From: Dyella choica | GTDB taxonomy: Bacteria; Pseudomonadota; Gammaproteobacteria; Xanthomonadales; Rhodanobacteraceae | Assembly (NCBI RefSeq): GCF_003977665.1 | Contig: NZ_RYYV01000026.1 | Coordinates: 1-52,734 of the forward strand | DNA: 52,734 bases | Reading direction: 5' to 3' | Shown: piece after piece, positions 7,427-16,956 of the stretch | Numbering within the stretch: position 1 is the stretch's first letter | Layout of the letters: each line of letters starts with the position of its first letter | Position numbers and translations under genes: made by a program | The notes under the pieces: generated by a model | What the model was told of the DNA's origin: nothing | Seen by the model: the letters and a program-made list of their open reading frames with translations, nothing else | The model's database searches: none

Positions 7427-9595
7427 ATGCGCTCGCTTCACTACGGCCGCGTCGCCGCTTATCTGCTTACCCTGCTGACCTTGGCGTTCGGCATGCAGGC
7501 TCAGGCCCAGGACGCCGAAGACAACCTGCTACCGGTCACCGAGGCCTACAAACTCAGTGCCGACGCCAGCACGCCCGGCGTGGTCAAGCTGCACTGGGAA
7601 ATCGCACAGGACTACTACCTCTACCGCGGGCGCATGGCCTTCAAGGGCGGCAATGGCGTCACACTGGGCGAAGCGCAACTGCCCAACGGCGAGAAACACG
7701 ACGATCCCTACCTCGGCCCGGTGGAGACCTATCACCACGGCGTGGATGCCAGCATTCCCTACACGCTCGCCCCCGGCACTACGTCGCTGGTCATGAGCGT
7801 GCGCTACCAGGGCTGCCACGAGACCGATCCGAAGATCTGCTATCCGCCGCATACCGAGCAACTCACGCTGCCGGTTCCGGCGGCCGCTGGCGCGCCGCCC
7901 TCGAACAAGCTCAATGATCTGTTCCAGTCCGGCACACGAGTCTTGGGAGACGTCAGCCATGAACCGCTGCCGGCGGAACAGGCTTTCCATCTCGAGGCGA
8001 TCGCCCAGGACGCCAATCACCTGCTGCTGCGCTGGACCATCGCCAAGGGTTACTACCTGTATCGGGACCAGACCCGGCTTTCCGTCAAAGACGCGCCAAA
8101 GCTTTCGCTGTCGCCTGCCTGGCCGGCCGGCGCCAGCCATGAGGACGCGCATTTCGGCAAGACCACGGTGTATTTCGATGAACTGACCTTGCCGGTGGCC
8201 ATCAACGGCGATACCAGCGGCATGAAATGGCTCGCGCTGGTAGCCAGTTTCCAGGGTTGCCAGGACGGTGGCCTGTGCTACCCGCTGATGACGCGCGAAG
8301 CGCAGATCGATCTGATCGGTGGCAACAGCACGAGCATGCAGACAGCGGCCAATCCTGCGCCGGAGATGCCGCCTGCCGCGGCCAAGCAGAACCATTCGCT
8401 CGACGTCAGCTTCGTCTACGCCTTGCTGCTCGCCTTAGGCGGCGGCCTGGTGCTGAACCTGATGCCCTGCGTGTTGCCGGTGCTGTCGATCAAGGCGATC
8501 GGCCTGATCGAGAGCGGCGAAAATCCCGCGCGCCGCCGTATGCATGCCTTGATGTACACGGCTGGCGTGCTGGTGAGTTTCGTCGTGCTTGGTGCAGTGA
8601 TCATCGCGCTGAAAACGGCGTGGGGCGCGCATCTGCAGAGCCCGTTGGTGGTCTCAGTGCTTGCATTGGTGATGCTGGCCGTGGCGCTGTCGATGTCCGG
8701 CGTGGTGCAGTTCGGTGCATCGCTCGGCAACACCGGCAGCTCGCTCGCGAATCGGTCTGGCCCGGCCGGCGATTTCTTCACCGGCGTGCTCGCCGTCGTG
8801 GTCGCCAGTCCCTGCACGGCACCGTTCATGGGCACAGCCCTGGCGTATGCGCTGGTAGCGCCGATCGCCAGTGCCATCTGCGTATTCGTCGCTTTGGGGC
8901 TAGGTTTGTCGCTGCCCTTCCTTGCCGTGGGTTTCGTGCCGGCATTGTCGCGCTGGCTGCCACGTCCCGGCCGTTGGATGGAAACGCTGAAGGAAGTACT
9001 GGCGTTTCCGATGTACCTCACGGCGGCCTGGCTGGCGTGGGTGCTCGCCAATCAGCGCGGCGCGGATGCGGTTGGCCTGCTGCTGGTGGCCGCCGTGCTG
9101 CTGGCGATGACGTTGTGGTGGTTCGAGCGCAGCCGCAATCGCGGTGTGCCGAGCCGCGTACTGGTGGTCTTGCTCGCGCTGTTCACCATGGCGCCGCTGT
9201 ATTACCTCGCCACGCTGCCTCTGGTTGCGCGGACGACCGCAGGCACGGATGGCGTCGTCGCCTACTCGCCGGACAAGCTCGCCGAACTGCGCAAGGCCGG
9301 CACGCCGGTGTTCGTCGACATGACCGCGGACTGGTGCGTCACCTGCAAGGCCAACGAACACGCCGTGCTCAACGGTGATGACTTCAAGGCGCTGCTCAAG
9401 CGCACCGGCGCCGTCTATATGAAGGGCGATTGGACCAACGAGGACCCCACCATTTCCACCTTCCTGCAGGAATACCACTCTCCGGGGGTACCGCTGTACG
9501 TGGTCTTTCCGAAGGACGGCAGCACTGGCCGGAAGCTGCCCACGGTGCTGACCTCCGCGCTGGTGGAGCAGGCGCTGACCGAGGCGGCGAAGTAG
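7427..9595 (+). CDS. dsbD: Thiol:disulfide interchange protein DsbD with two N-terminal alpha domains
   Basis: A 722-residue inner-membrane protein that carries electrons from cytoplasmic thioredoxin to periplasmic thiol reductases. Order: signal peptide (to about 27); first DsbD-alpha domain with YYLYRGRM and YQGCHETDPKICYPP (about 30-150); second alpha domain with YYLYRDQT and FQGCQDGGLCYP (about 165-300); eight-helix transporter with NLMPCVLPVLSIKA and VASPCTAPFMG cysteines (about 325-590); C-terminal thioredoxin domain with DWCVTC (about 610-722). The start at 7427 has GGAG five bases upstream. E. coli DsbD has one alpha domain, so this copy is extended at the N-terminus. The TlpA-like gene 64 bases downstream is a likely client. 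Confidence 0.95.
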   Translation: MRSLHYGRVAAYLLTLLTLAFGMQAQAQDAEDNLLPVTEAYKLSADASTPGVVKLHWEIAQDYYLYRGRMAFKGGNGVTLGEAQLPNGEKHDDPYLGPVETYHHGVDASIPYTLAPGTTSLVMSVRYQGCHETDPKICYPPHTEQLTLPVPAAAGAPPSNKLNDLFQSGTRVLGDVSHEPLPAEQAFHLEAIAQDANHLLLRWTIAKGYYLYRDQTRLSVKDAPKLSLSPAWPAGASHEDAHFGKTTVYFDELTLPVAINGDTSGMKWLALVASFQGCQDGGLCYPLMTREAQIDLIGGNSTSMQTAANPAPEMPPAAAKQNHSLDVSFVYALLLALGGGLVLNLMPCVLPVLSIKAIGLIESGENPARRRMHALMYTAGVLVSFVVLGAVIIALKTAWGAHLQSPLVVSVLALVMLAVALSMSGVVQFGASLGNTGSSLANRSGPAGDFFTGVLAVVVASPCTAPFMGTALAYALVAPIASAICVFVALGLGLSLPFLAVGFVPALSRWLPRPGRWMETLKEVLAFPMYLTAAWLAWVLANQRGADAVGLLLVAAVLLAMTLWWFERSRNRGVPSRVLVVLLALFTMAPLYYLATLPLVARTTAGTDGVVAYSPDKLAELRKAGTPVFVDMTADWCVTCKANEHAVLNGDDFKALLKRTGAVYMKGDWTNEDPTISTFLQEYHSPGVPLYVVFPKDGSTGRKLPTVLTSALVEQALTEAAK

Positions 9596-9659
9596 ACGGA
9601 CTGCGACATGCGGGGCCGCAAGCGCTCATACTTGTGGCCCCGCTACTCGCTCCTCTCTC

Positions 9660-10205
9660 ATGCTGAGCCGCCCCAACCTTTTCATTCTCGCCCTGGCCCT
9701 GCTGGCCGCCATCGCCGGCGGATGGCTGCAACATGAAAGACGGCTGGCGCGCGTGCCGCCCGGTGTTCATGTGGCGGATGTCGGCGAACTTCGACCGGAC
9801 TTGGCCCTGCTCGACTTCGACGGCCACGAGCGCCGGCTCTCCGGCTACCAGGGCAAGCGCCTGCTGCTGAACTTCTGGGCCACCTGGTGCGGCCCGTGCC
9901 GGGAAGAGATGCCCCGCTTGAATGCAGCCCAGCACAAGTTCGCCGATCAGGGTGGGATCGTGCTGGGCATTGCCATGGACGAACCGGGTCCCGTACGCAC
10001 CTACCTGGCCGGGCATCCGGCGAGCTACCCGATCCTTCTGGGCCAACTGGACTCGCCCAGTACCACGCTGCGTTTCGGCGACCTGGACGAAATACTGCCC
10101 TACAACGTGCTCCTGGACGAAAACGGGAAGATCCTGGCGATGAAGCGGGGGCGGTTGAGCCCTCGCCAGCTGGAGCGGTGGCTGTCGCCGACAAGCGCGC
10201 CCTGA
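9660..10205 (+). CDS. TlpA/ResA-like membrane-anchored thioredoxin
   Basis: A 181-residue protein with an N-terminal membrane anchor (residues 5-22) and a single TlpA/ResA thioredoxin domain. The active site FWATWCGPCREEMPRL lies near residue 73, and a cis-proline region reads ILPYNVLLDENGKI. It would reduce periplasmic disulfides, for example in cytochrome c maturation, taking electrons from DsbD encoded immediately upstream. No strong terminator separates the two genes. Confidence 0.9.
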   Translation: MLSRPNLFILALALLAAIAGGWLQHERRLARVPPGVHVADVGELRPDLALLDFDGHERRLSGYQGKRLLLNFWATWCGPCREEMPRLNAAQHKFADQGGIVLGIAMDEPGPVRTYLAGHPASYPILLGQLDSPSTTLRFGDLDEILPYNVLLDENGKILAMKRGRLSPRQLERWLSPTSAP

Positions 10206-10349
10206 CGCCATTTGCGCCGCCATACGTCGACGCACGTTTAACATCTACTTTCTCCGCCAAACATCGCCAAACATCGCCGAACTGGACAATATCCCCGACA
10301 CCGCGCACACTCTCGCGGATTCTGGACACCCGGGGGATGCCTGGAGCCT

Positions 10350-10802
10350 ATGGCGAAGCTGCTGGTCCTGCACGGACCCAACCTCAACCTGCTCGGCGTA
10401 CGCGAACCGGACATCTACGGCCGGGAAACGCTGGCCGACATCAACAACCAGCTGGCTCAACGCGCCCAGGCGGCCGGTCATGAACTGGCCTGGTACCAGT
10501 CCAATGCCGAGCACGAGCTGATCGGCCGGATTCATCAGGCGCGCGACGAACAGGTGGCGGCCATCCTGATCAATCCCGGCGCCTTTACCCACACCAGCGT
10601 AGCGCTGCGCGATGCGTTGGCGGCGGTGGCCATCCCCTTCATCGAACTGCACATGAGCAATGTGCATGCCCGTGAGCCCTTTCGCCACCACTCCTACCTG
10701 TCCGACCTGGCGGTAGGCGTGATCTGCGGTTTCGGCAGCGCCAGCTACCGCTTAGGCCTGGAGGCCGCCCTGGCCAGACTTGAACAAACAGCCGCCGGCT
10801 AG
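10350..10802 (+). CDS. aroQ: 3-dehydroquinate dehydratase, type II
   Basis: A 150-residue enzyme that converts 3-dehydroquinate to 3-dehydroshikimate in the shikimate pathway; the family forms dodecamers. The type II signature is complete: [19 protein letters not shown] at the N-terminus (catalytic tyrosine), [17 protein letters not shown], and [19 protein letters not shown] with the catalytic histidine. The ATG at 10350 has GGAG three bases upstream. It stands first in the conserved aroQ-accB-accC order. Confidence 0.97.
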   Translation: MAKLLVLHGPNLNLLGVREPDIYGRETLADINNQLAQRAQAAGHELAWYQSNAEHELIGRIHQARDEQVAAILINPGAFTHTSVALRDALAAVAIPFIELHMSNVHAREPFRHHSYLSDLAVGVICGFGSASYRLGLEAALARLEQTAAG

Positions 10803-10886
10803 CCGACGCCTGCCGTTTTCTTCCACCCCAAACCATTCACACCAGGGCCGCCAAGCTGCGGCCCAGACTCTTAAGAAGGCACGCCC

Positions 10887-11351
10887 ATGGATCTGCGCAA
10901 GATCAAAAAACTGATCGACCTGCTCGAGGAGTCCAACCTCGCCGAACTGGAAATCAAGGAAGGCGAAGAAGTCGTCCGCCTGTCGCGCGTTCCCAAGGGC
11001 AACATCACTGTCGCCGCACCGGCCGCCGTGCACATGCCCGCACCGCTCCCCGCTGCGGCTCCGGCACTCGCAGCGGCTCCTGCCGAAAGCGCCGTGGCAA
11101 GCAGCAACCTGCCTGCCGGCCACGTGGTGAAGGCGCCAATGGTTGGCACCTTCTATGCCTCGGCCAGCCCGGGCGCCCCCGCTTTCGTGAAGGTGGGCCA
11201 GCAAGTAAAGGCCGGCGAAACGCTGGGCATCATCGAAGCCATGAAGATGTTCAACCAGATCGAGGCCGAAGTCGGCGGCACCGTGCAGGCCATCCTGGTC
11301 GACAACGGCCAGCCGGTGGAATTCGACCAGCCGATGTTCGTGATCGCCTGA
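10887..11351 (+). CDS. accB: Biotin carboxyl carrier protein of acetyl-CoA carboxylase
   Basis: A 154-residue BCCP. The N-terminal region ([26 protein letters not shown]) is the family start, an alanine/proline-rich linker covers about residues 48-75, and the C-terminal biotinyl domain carries [12 protein letters not shown], where the lysine is biotinylated. It works with AccC, encoded 14 bases downstream, and with AccA/AccD outside this window in the first step of fatty-acid synthesis. Confidence 0.97.
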   Translation: MDLRKIKKLIDLLEESNLAELEIKEGEEVVRLSRVPKGNITVAAPAAVHMPAPLPAAAPALAAAPAESAVASSNLPAGHVVKAPMVGTFYASASPGAPAFVKVGQQVKAGETLGIIEAMKMFNQIEAEVGGTVQAILVDNGQPVEFDQPMFVIA

Positions 11352-11365
11352 ACGGCCTGACGACT

Positions 11366-12739
11366 ATGCAGAAGCTCGAAAAGGTCGTTATCGCCAATCG
11401 CGGCGAAATCGCGCTGCGCATCCTGCGTGCGTGCCACAGCCTCGGCATCCGCACCGTAGCGGTGCACTCCACTGCCGACCGCAACCTGAAGCATGTAGGC
11501 CTGGCGGATGAAGCCATCTGCATCGGCCCCGCACCCTCCGTCGACAGCTACCTCAACATTCCGCGCATCATCGCCGCGGCGGAAATCAGCGACGCCAATG
11601 CGATCCATCCCGGCTACGGCTTTCTGGCCGAACGCGCCGACTTCGCCGAACAGGTGGAGCAGTCGGGCTTCATCTTCATCGGGCCGACTGCCGACGTGAT
11701 CCGCATGATGGGCGACAAGGTCGAAGCGATCCGCGCGATGAAATCGGCCGGCGTGCCGTGTGTACCCGGCTCCGGCGGCCCACTCGGCGACAACGTCGAA
11801 GAAAACATGCGCATCGCGCGTGAGATCGGCTATCCGGTGATCATCAAGGCGGCAGGCGGCGGCGGCGGCCGCGGCATGCGCGTGGTGCGCACCGAGGCGC
11901 ACCTGGGCAACGCCATCACCATGACCAAGCAGGAAGCCAAGGCGGCCTTCGGCAACGACCAGGTGTACATGGAGAAGTTCCTGGAGAATCCGCGCCACGT
12001 GGAAATCCAGGTGCTCGCCGACGGCCAGGGCAACGCGATTCATCTGGGCGAACGCGATTGCTCCATGCAGCGCCGTCACCAGAAGGTGGTCGAAGAAGCC
12101 CCCGCACCCGGCATCACGCCGGAGCTGCGCGCGCAAATCGGCAAGGTATGCGTGGACGCATGCCTGCGCATCGGCTATCGCGGCGCGGGCACGTTCGAAT
12201 TCCTGTTCGAGAACGGCCACTTCTACTTCATCGAGATGAACACGCGCATCCAGGTGGAACATCCGGTTACGGAACTGATCACCGGCGTGGACCTGGTGCG
12301 CGAGCAACTGCTGATCGCAGCCGGCGAAAAGCTTTCGCTCAAGCAGGAAAACATCAAGATCCAAGGCCACGCGATCGAGTGCCGCATCAACGCAGAAGAT
12401 CCGGAAACCTTCATGCCTTCGCCCGGCACGGTGAAGCGCTTCGAAGCACCGGGCGGCCCCGGTGTGCGCGTGGATACGCACCTGTACGACGGCTACCGGA
12501 TTCCGCCCAATTACGATTCGATGATCGGCAAGCTGATCGTGCATGGCCCCGATCGCGAAACCGCGATTGCGCGCATGCGCCTGGCGCTCGCCGAGACGGT
12601 GATCGAAGGCGTGAAGTGCAACGTTCCGTTGCAGCAGCGCATCATGTCCGACGTAGGTTTCCAGCAGGGTGGACAGAACATCCACTACCTGGAAAAGCGG
12701 ATGGCGGAGCATAAGGAACATCCGCATAGCGGGCATTGA
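11366..12739 (+). CDS. accC: Biotin carboxylase subunit of acetyl-CoA carboxylase
   Basis: A 457-residue ATP-grasp enzyme that carboxylates the biotin on AccB. Visible are the N-terminal [16 protein letters not shown], the glycine-rich ATP loop [13 protein letters not shown] (near 165), the catalytic [16 protein letters not shown] (near 290), and the C-terminal biotin carboxylase domain ([15 protein letters not shown]). Length is typical. It forms an operon with accB. A strong hairpin follows 15 bases after the stop. Confidence 0.98.
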   Translation: MQKLEKVVIANRGEIALRILRACHSLGIRTVAVHSTADRNLKHVGLADEAICIGPAPSVDSYLNIPRIIAAAEISDANAIHPGYGFLAERADFAEQVEQSGFIFIGPTADVIRMMGDKVEAIRAMKSAGVPCVPGSGGPLGDNVEENMRIAREIGYPVIIKAAGGGGGRGMRVVRTEAHLGNAITMTKQEAKAAFGNDQVYMEKFLENPRHVEIQVLADGQGNAIHLGERDCSMQRRHQKVVEEAPAPGITPELRAQIGKVCVDACLRIGYRGAGTFEFLFENGHFYFIEMNTRIQVEHPVTELITGVDLVREQLLIAAGEKLSLKQENIKIQGHAIECRINAEDPETFMPSPGTVKRFEAPGGPGVRVDTHLYDGYRIPPNYDSMIGKLIVHGPDRETAIARMRLALAETVIEGVKCNVPLQQRIMSDVGFQQGGQNIHYLEKRMAEHKEHPHSGH

Positions 12740-12754
12740 GCAGATCCGAATCTT

Positions 12755-12787
12755 GCGCCCTCCTCTACTACACGTAGGAGAGGGCGC
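12755..12787. terminator. Perfect 14-bp hairpin after accC
   Basis: GCGCCCTCCTCTAC pairs with GTAGGAGAGGGCGC around the loop TACAC. Size, loop and CTAC/GTAG core match the hairpin at 2404-2436, while the outer arm has drifted with compensating changes. It lies just after accC. No T run follows. Confidence 0.65.
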
Positions 12788-12932
12788 AGTTGTCCGCCGA
12801 CTGAGACATAGCGCCAATGGGGCATACGCATCGCTTCGGCAATGTTGAGCCCGATCGCAAGATTCGCCCGTTACCCTACCTCTTCCCAACCGGGAGAGGG
12901 AAAATAGTCGCTCCCTATCTTCCGGAACGCTC

Positions 12933-13832
12933 ATGCCTTGGCTCGAACTCTCCCTGACCGTCCGTGCCGAACAACAACCCCGCGTGGAAGAGGCCCTGGA
13001 AGATCTCGGCTCGCTGTCGATCACCTTGCGCGATGCCAATGCCGAAACGCCGGATGAGCAGGCGATTTTCGAACCGGGCGTGGGTGAGTTGCCGTTGTGG
13101 CCGACGATCACCTTGAATGCATTGTTCGAGGCAGACACCGATCGCCGCGGCCTGGGTGAGGCGCTGAGCGAACTGCTGCCGTTCCTGGAACCGGACCAGC
13201 TCGATTTCCACGACGTTGCCGATGAAGACTGGGAACGCGCATGGATGGACCAGTTCAAGCCGATGCCGTTCGGCCGCCGGCTATGGATCTATCCGTGGAA
13301 CATCGCGCCGCCGGAAGATGACGATCAGGCGATCGTGCAGCTCGATCCGGGCCTCGCCTTCGGCAGCGGCACGCATCCCACCACAGCGCTGTGCCTGGAA
13401 TGGCTGGACAGCCTGAATCTTGCGGGCAAGCGGGTGATCGACTACGGCTGCGGCTCGGGCATTCTTGCCATCGCCGCCCTGAAGCTGGACGCTGCATCCG
13501 CGGTTGGCGTGGACAATGACCCCCAAGCGCTGACAGCCTCCGCTGATAATGCCGAGCGCAACAATGTAGGTGACCGGCTGGCCTTGTTCCTACCCGAAGA
13601 CTTTGTCGGCGAGCCGGCCGATGTGTTCGTCGCCAACATCCTGGCCGGCCCGCTCGGCGAGCTTGCGCCCACCTTTGCCGCCCTCGCCAAGCCGGGTGCG
13701 CCCTTTGCGCTTTCCGGCATCCTGCTTGGCCAGCAGGAGGAGTTGCTGGAGCGCTATGCCGAATGGTTCGAGCAACTGCGTGTGGACATGCGCGAAGATT
13801 GGGTGCGCATCAGCGGCCGGCGCCGCGTTTGA
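12933..13832 (+). CDS. prmA: Ribosomal protein L11 methyltransferase
   Basis: A 299-residue SAM-dependent enzyme that methylates ribosomal protein L11. The N-terminal substrate domain (MPWLELSLTVRAEQQPRVEEALEDLGSLSITL) is followed by LDPGLAFGSGTHPTT, the SAM motif VIDYGCGSGILAIAALKLDA, and the NILAGPL motif. Length is normal. The 193-bp gap after accC holds two hairpins and probably this gene's promoter. Confidence 0.97.
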   Translation: MPWLELSLTVRAEQQPRVEEALEDLGSLSITLRDANAETPDEQAIFEPGVGELPLWPTITLNALFEADTDRRGLGEALSELLPFLEPDQLDFHDVADEDWERAWMDQFKPMPFGRRLWIYPWNIAPPEDDDQAIVQLDPGLAFGSGTHPTTALCLEWLDSLNLAGKRVIDYGCGSGILAIAALKLDAASAVGVDNDPQALTASADNAERNNVGDRLALFLPEDFVGEPADVFVANILAGPLGELAPTFAALAKPGAPFALSGILLGQQEELLERYAEWFEQLRVDMREDWVRISGRRRV

Positions 13833-13881
13833 TTGCCCGCCACCCTGCTAAGCTTGCCGAACACTAGGTCCCGCGTTCCGC

Positions 13882-14670
13882 ATGTATACGCAATGCCCTG
13901 AATGCCTGTCCGTGTTTTCAGTGGATGCGCGCACGCTCGCGCAGGCGCACGGCTTTGTCATGTGCGGGCATTGCGGCAACGGTTTCGACAGTATCGCGAC
14001 GCTGGCCGATCAACTGCCGCCCGAGCCCTTCGACGAACTGCCGGTCAACGAGCCCGGCGTGGAACCGCCACGTCTGGAACTTGCGGTGTTTCGACCGAAA
14101 GCAAAGACCGAGCCCGAGCCGGCCGAAACGCTGACCGGGCTCGACGCTTTCGCGGATCTAGTTGTGACACCGCGCTTTGCACGGGACAAGCGCCGTGACC
14201 AACCGCGCCGTTGGCCATGGATTGCTGCATGCCTGCTGTTGCTGCTCGGTCTTGCGGCGCAACTCGGATGGGCCTTGCGCGACACCTTGGTCGCCGACCC
14301 CATCACCAGTCCATGGCTGCGGCAAGCATGCGCCATCCTGCAATGCCGATTGCCGGCGGTGCGTGACGTTGGCAAGCTGCATCTGCTGGCACGCGACGTG
14401 CAAACGCATCCCTCGGTTCCAGGGGCGCTGTTGATCAGCGCCACGCTGCGCAACGATGCAACGTTTACTCAACCGTGGCCGATGGTCACCCTTCGCCTGA
14501 CCGACGGCAACGGCCAGGTGATCGCCATGCGCCGTCTCAATCCTTATGAATACCTCGACGACACGGAAGCCTTGCATCGTGGCCTTGCGCCCGGCGCCAG
14601 CACCGCCCTGGTCTTCGAGGTGGAGGATCCAGGGCACCAAGCGGTCGCCTTTGACATGGAATTTGAATAA
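13882..14670 (+). CDS. Zinc-ribbon, DUF3426-type membrane protein
   Basis: A 262-residue protein with an N-terminal MJ0042-type zinc ribbon (CPECLSVF and CGHCGNGF, four cysteines), a variable acidic linker, one membrane helix near residues 113-131 (IAACLLLLLGLAAQLGWAL), and a C-terminal DUF3426 beta domain that is probably periplasmic. Function is unknown. Position between prmA and fis is conserved in Xanthomonadales; the start lies 49 bases after the prmA stop. Confidence 0.9.
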   Translation: MYTQCPECLSVFSVDARTLAQAHGFVMCGHCGNGFDSIATLADQLPPEPFDELPVNEPGVEPPRLELAVFRPKAKTEPEPAETLTGLDAFADLVVTPRFARDKRRDQPRRWPWIAACLLLLLGLAAQLGWALRDTLVADPITSPWLRQACAILQCRLPAVRDVGKLHLLARDVQTHPSVPGALLISATLRNDATFTQPWPMVTLRLTDGNGQVIAMRRLNPYEYLDDTEALHRGLAPGASTALVFEVEDPGHQAVAFDMEFE

Positions 14671-14889
14671 CCGCGGCTTAGTGCCTGTTCGGTATGGCGT
14701 TATGCGGCTAACGGCGTTTTCATAGCGAAGGCCTCTTAATTTTGTCGCCCGTCGCGAGTACACTCGGTCCCTCGCGCTAAAGGAATGTCCTGTTCCCCGG
14801 CGTGCAACGCCTACCCGCCGCGTAAGCGGTAACTGCCAATACATGGCGACGGCCCATGCAGCCGTTGCGTATGGAGTACGTGAGGGGAA
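14671..14889 (+). other. fis upstream region
   Basis: A 219-bp gap before fis. It holds a weak promoter candidate (TTAATT, 17 bases, TACACT around 14738-14766), and the fis ribosome site GTGAGGGGAA next to the ATG. No gene or strong repeat was seen. Confidence 0.3.
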
Positions 14890-15177
14890 ATGTCCTTGAA
14901 CGCCGTCAGACTGCCTGCCAACGAGGCTGTTCGTGAATCCTCGTCGCAGAGCGCACTGAGTGAATGCGTCAGCCGTACAGTGCGCCGCTACCTTGCGGAC
15001 ATTGGCGATACGTCGTGCGACGAAGGTTTGCACGCGCTGGTGATTCGCGAAGTCGAAGGTCCGTTGCTGCGTGAGGTATTGGCTTTTCATGACGGCAACC
15101 AGAGCCGCGCCGCGGCGGTGCTGGGCATCAATCGCGCCACGCTGCGCAAGAAGCTCGCCCAACACGGCCTGCTGTAG
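14890..15177 (+). CDS. fis: DNA-binding protein Fis
   Basis: A 95-residue nucleoid protein and global regulator. The C-terminal helix-turn-helix is clear (LLREVLAFHDGNQSRAAAVLGINRATLRKKLAQHGLL), and the length matches the family. It bends DNA and acts at rRNA promoters and recombination sites. A good ribosome site, GAGGGGAA, precedes the start. purH follows on the same strand after 95 bases. Confidence 0.96.
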   Translation: MSLNAVRLPANEAVRESSSQSALSECVSRTVRRYLADIGDTSCDEGLHALVIREVEGPLLREVLAFHDGNQSRAAAVLGINRATLRKKLAQHGLL

Positions 15178-15272
15178 GCCCTAGGCCGGGGTCGGCCGCC
15201 TGCTCCATTTAGCCGTCCAAACACCTGGCACATCGCGCTATAATGCATGGCTTTCACGTTCCGGAAGCCGCC

Positions 15273-16877
15273 ATGTCCGCACCTGCCGTCACCCCCATCC
15301 GCCGCGCCCTGATCAGCGTTTCGGACAAGACCGGGCTGATTGAACTGGGCCAACGCCTCGCCGGAGCAAAGGTGGAGCTGCTTTCCACCGGCGGCAGCGC
15401 CAAGGCGCTGCGCGAAGCCGGCATACCGGTCAAGGACGTGAGCGACGTGACGGGTTTCCCGGAGATCATGGACGGCCGCGTCAAGACCTTGCACCCCAAG
15501 GTGCATGGCGGTCTGCTCGGCCGCCGTGGCACCGACGACGCGGTGATGGCCGAACTGGGCATAGCGCCGATCGATCTGCTCGTGCTGAACCTGTATCCGT
15601 TCGAAGCCACCGTTGCCAAGCCCGATTGCACGCTGGAACAGGCGATCGAGAACATCGACATTGGCGGTCCGGCGATGCTGCGTTCCGCCGCCAAGAACTG
15701 GAATGACGTCGGCGTGCTCACCTCGCCCGACCAGTACGCAGAAGCCTTGACGGAAATCGAACAGCACGGGGGCTTGGCCCGGGCTACGCGATTCAAGCTA
15801 TCCGTGGCTGCGTTCAATCGCGTATCCAATTACGACGCGGCGATCAGCGACTACCTCTCCGGCCTCAAGCTCAACGATGCGCAAGACGCCGTCACCGGCC
15901 ACGCAACCTTTCCCGACCAGCTCAACAACCGCTTCGTCAAGACACTGGATCTGCGCTACGGCGAGAACCCGCATCAACAGGCCGCGTTCTATCGCGACCT
16001 GCAACCTGCGCCAGGCACTCTCGCAACCTTCCAGCCATTGCAGGGCAAGGAACTGTCCTTCAACAACATCGCCGATGCGGATGCGGCGTGGGAGTGCGTG
16101 CGCAGCTTCACCAAGCCCGCATGCGTGATCGTGAAGCACGCCAACCCCTGCGGCGTAGCGGTAAGCCTGGACGGCATCGGCCGTGCTTACGACCTGGCCT
16201 TCCAGACCGATCCCACCTCTGCCTTCGGCGGCATCATCGCGTTCAATCGAGAAGTGGACGGCGCCACCGCGCAGGCGATGGTGGAGCGCCAGTTCATCGA
16301 GGTGGTGCTGGCCCCTGCTTATTCCGATGCCGCGCTGAAAGCCTTTGCCAAGAAGAGCAATGTGCGCGTGCTGCATATTCCCGTGCCGGCGGAAAGCACC
16401 AGCGCAGCGGGCGCTTACGATATCAAGCGCGTCGGTTCCGGCCTGCTGGTGCAGACGGCTGATCGCGGCATGGTCGGCGCGGCGGATCTCAAGATCGTTA
16501 CGCGCCGCGCGCCGACGCAGGAGCAAGTCGGCGACCTTATCTTCGCCTGGAAGGTCGCGAAGTACGTGAAGAGCAACGCCATCGTGTACGCACGCAACCG
16601 CCAGACCATCGGCATCGGCGCCGGCCAGATGAGCCGTGTGTACAGCGCGCGCATCGCCGGCATCAAGGCAGCGGACGAGAAACTGGAAGTAAGCGGCTCG
16701 GTGATGGCTTCCGACGCGTTCTTCCCGTTCCGCGACGGCATCGACGCAGCGGCTGCCGCAGGCATTCGCGCCGTGATCCAGCCCGGTGGCTCAATGCGCG
16801 ATGCGGAGGTGATCGCCGCCGCGGATGAACACGACATGGCGATGGTGTTCACCGGCATGCGCCATTTCCGTCACTGA
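15273..16877 (+). CDS. purH: Bifunctional AICAR formyltransferase / IMP cyclohydrolase
   Basis: A 534-residue enzyme of the last two steps of IMP synthesis. The N-terminal MGS-like cyclohydrolase domain begins [20 protein letters not shown], with [14 protein letters not shown] and [16 protein letters not shown]. The AICAR transformylase domain includes [22 protein letters not shown] and [12 protein letters not shown]. The ATG at 15273, with GGAAG six bases upstream, gives the usual N-terminus; an ATG 30 bases earlier is possible. A REP pair separates it from the convergent transporter gene. Confidence 0.98.
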   Translation: MSAPAVTPIRRALISVSDKTGLIELGQRLAGAKVELLSTGGSAKALREAGIPVKDVSDVTGFPEIMDGRVKTLHPKVHGGLLGRRGTDDAVMAELGIAPIDLLVLNLYPFEATVAKPDCTLEQAIENIDIGGPAMLRSAAKNWNDVGVLTSPDQYAEALTEIEQHGGLARATRFKLSVAAFNRVSNYDAAISDYLSGLKLNDAQDAVTGHATFPDQLNNRFVKTLDLRYGENPHQQAAFYRDLQPAPGTLATFQPLQGKELSFNNIADADAAWECVRSFTKPACVIVKHANPCGVAVSLDGIGRAYDLAFQTDPTSAFGGIIAFNREVDGATAQAMVERQFIEVVLAPAYSDAALKAFAKKSNVRVLHIPVPAESTSAAGAYDIKRVGSGLLVQTADRGMVGAADLKIVTRRAPTQEQVGDLIFAWKVAKYVKSNAIVYARNRQTIGIGAGQMSRVYSARIAGIKAADEKLEVSGSVMASDAFFPFRDGIDAAAAAGIRAVIQPGGSMRDAEVIAAADEHDMAMVFTGMRHFRH

Positions 16878-16884
16878 CGCAAGC

Positions 16885-16955
16885 CTCGGGGGATACAATC
16901 CCAGCACCGCGTGCATTACGTGCATGGCAGTGCTGGGTTTTGCAACCCAGCCTGC
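16885..16955 (+). repeat. REP pair (BIME-like) between purH and the SBF transporter
   Basis: A degenerate element (GGAT-ACA-ATCC around 16890) and a perfect one at 16932-16951 (GCTGGGTT-TTGC-AACCCAGC, then CTGC) face each other. The linker, read in reverse (CACTGCCATGCACG), matches linkers of the pairs at 42994 and 44486, showing the whole unit of about 70 bp is repeated. Confidence 0.75.
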
Positions 16956-16956
16956 G

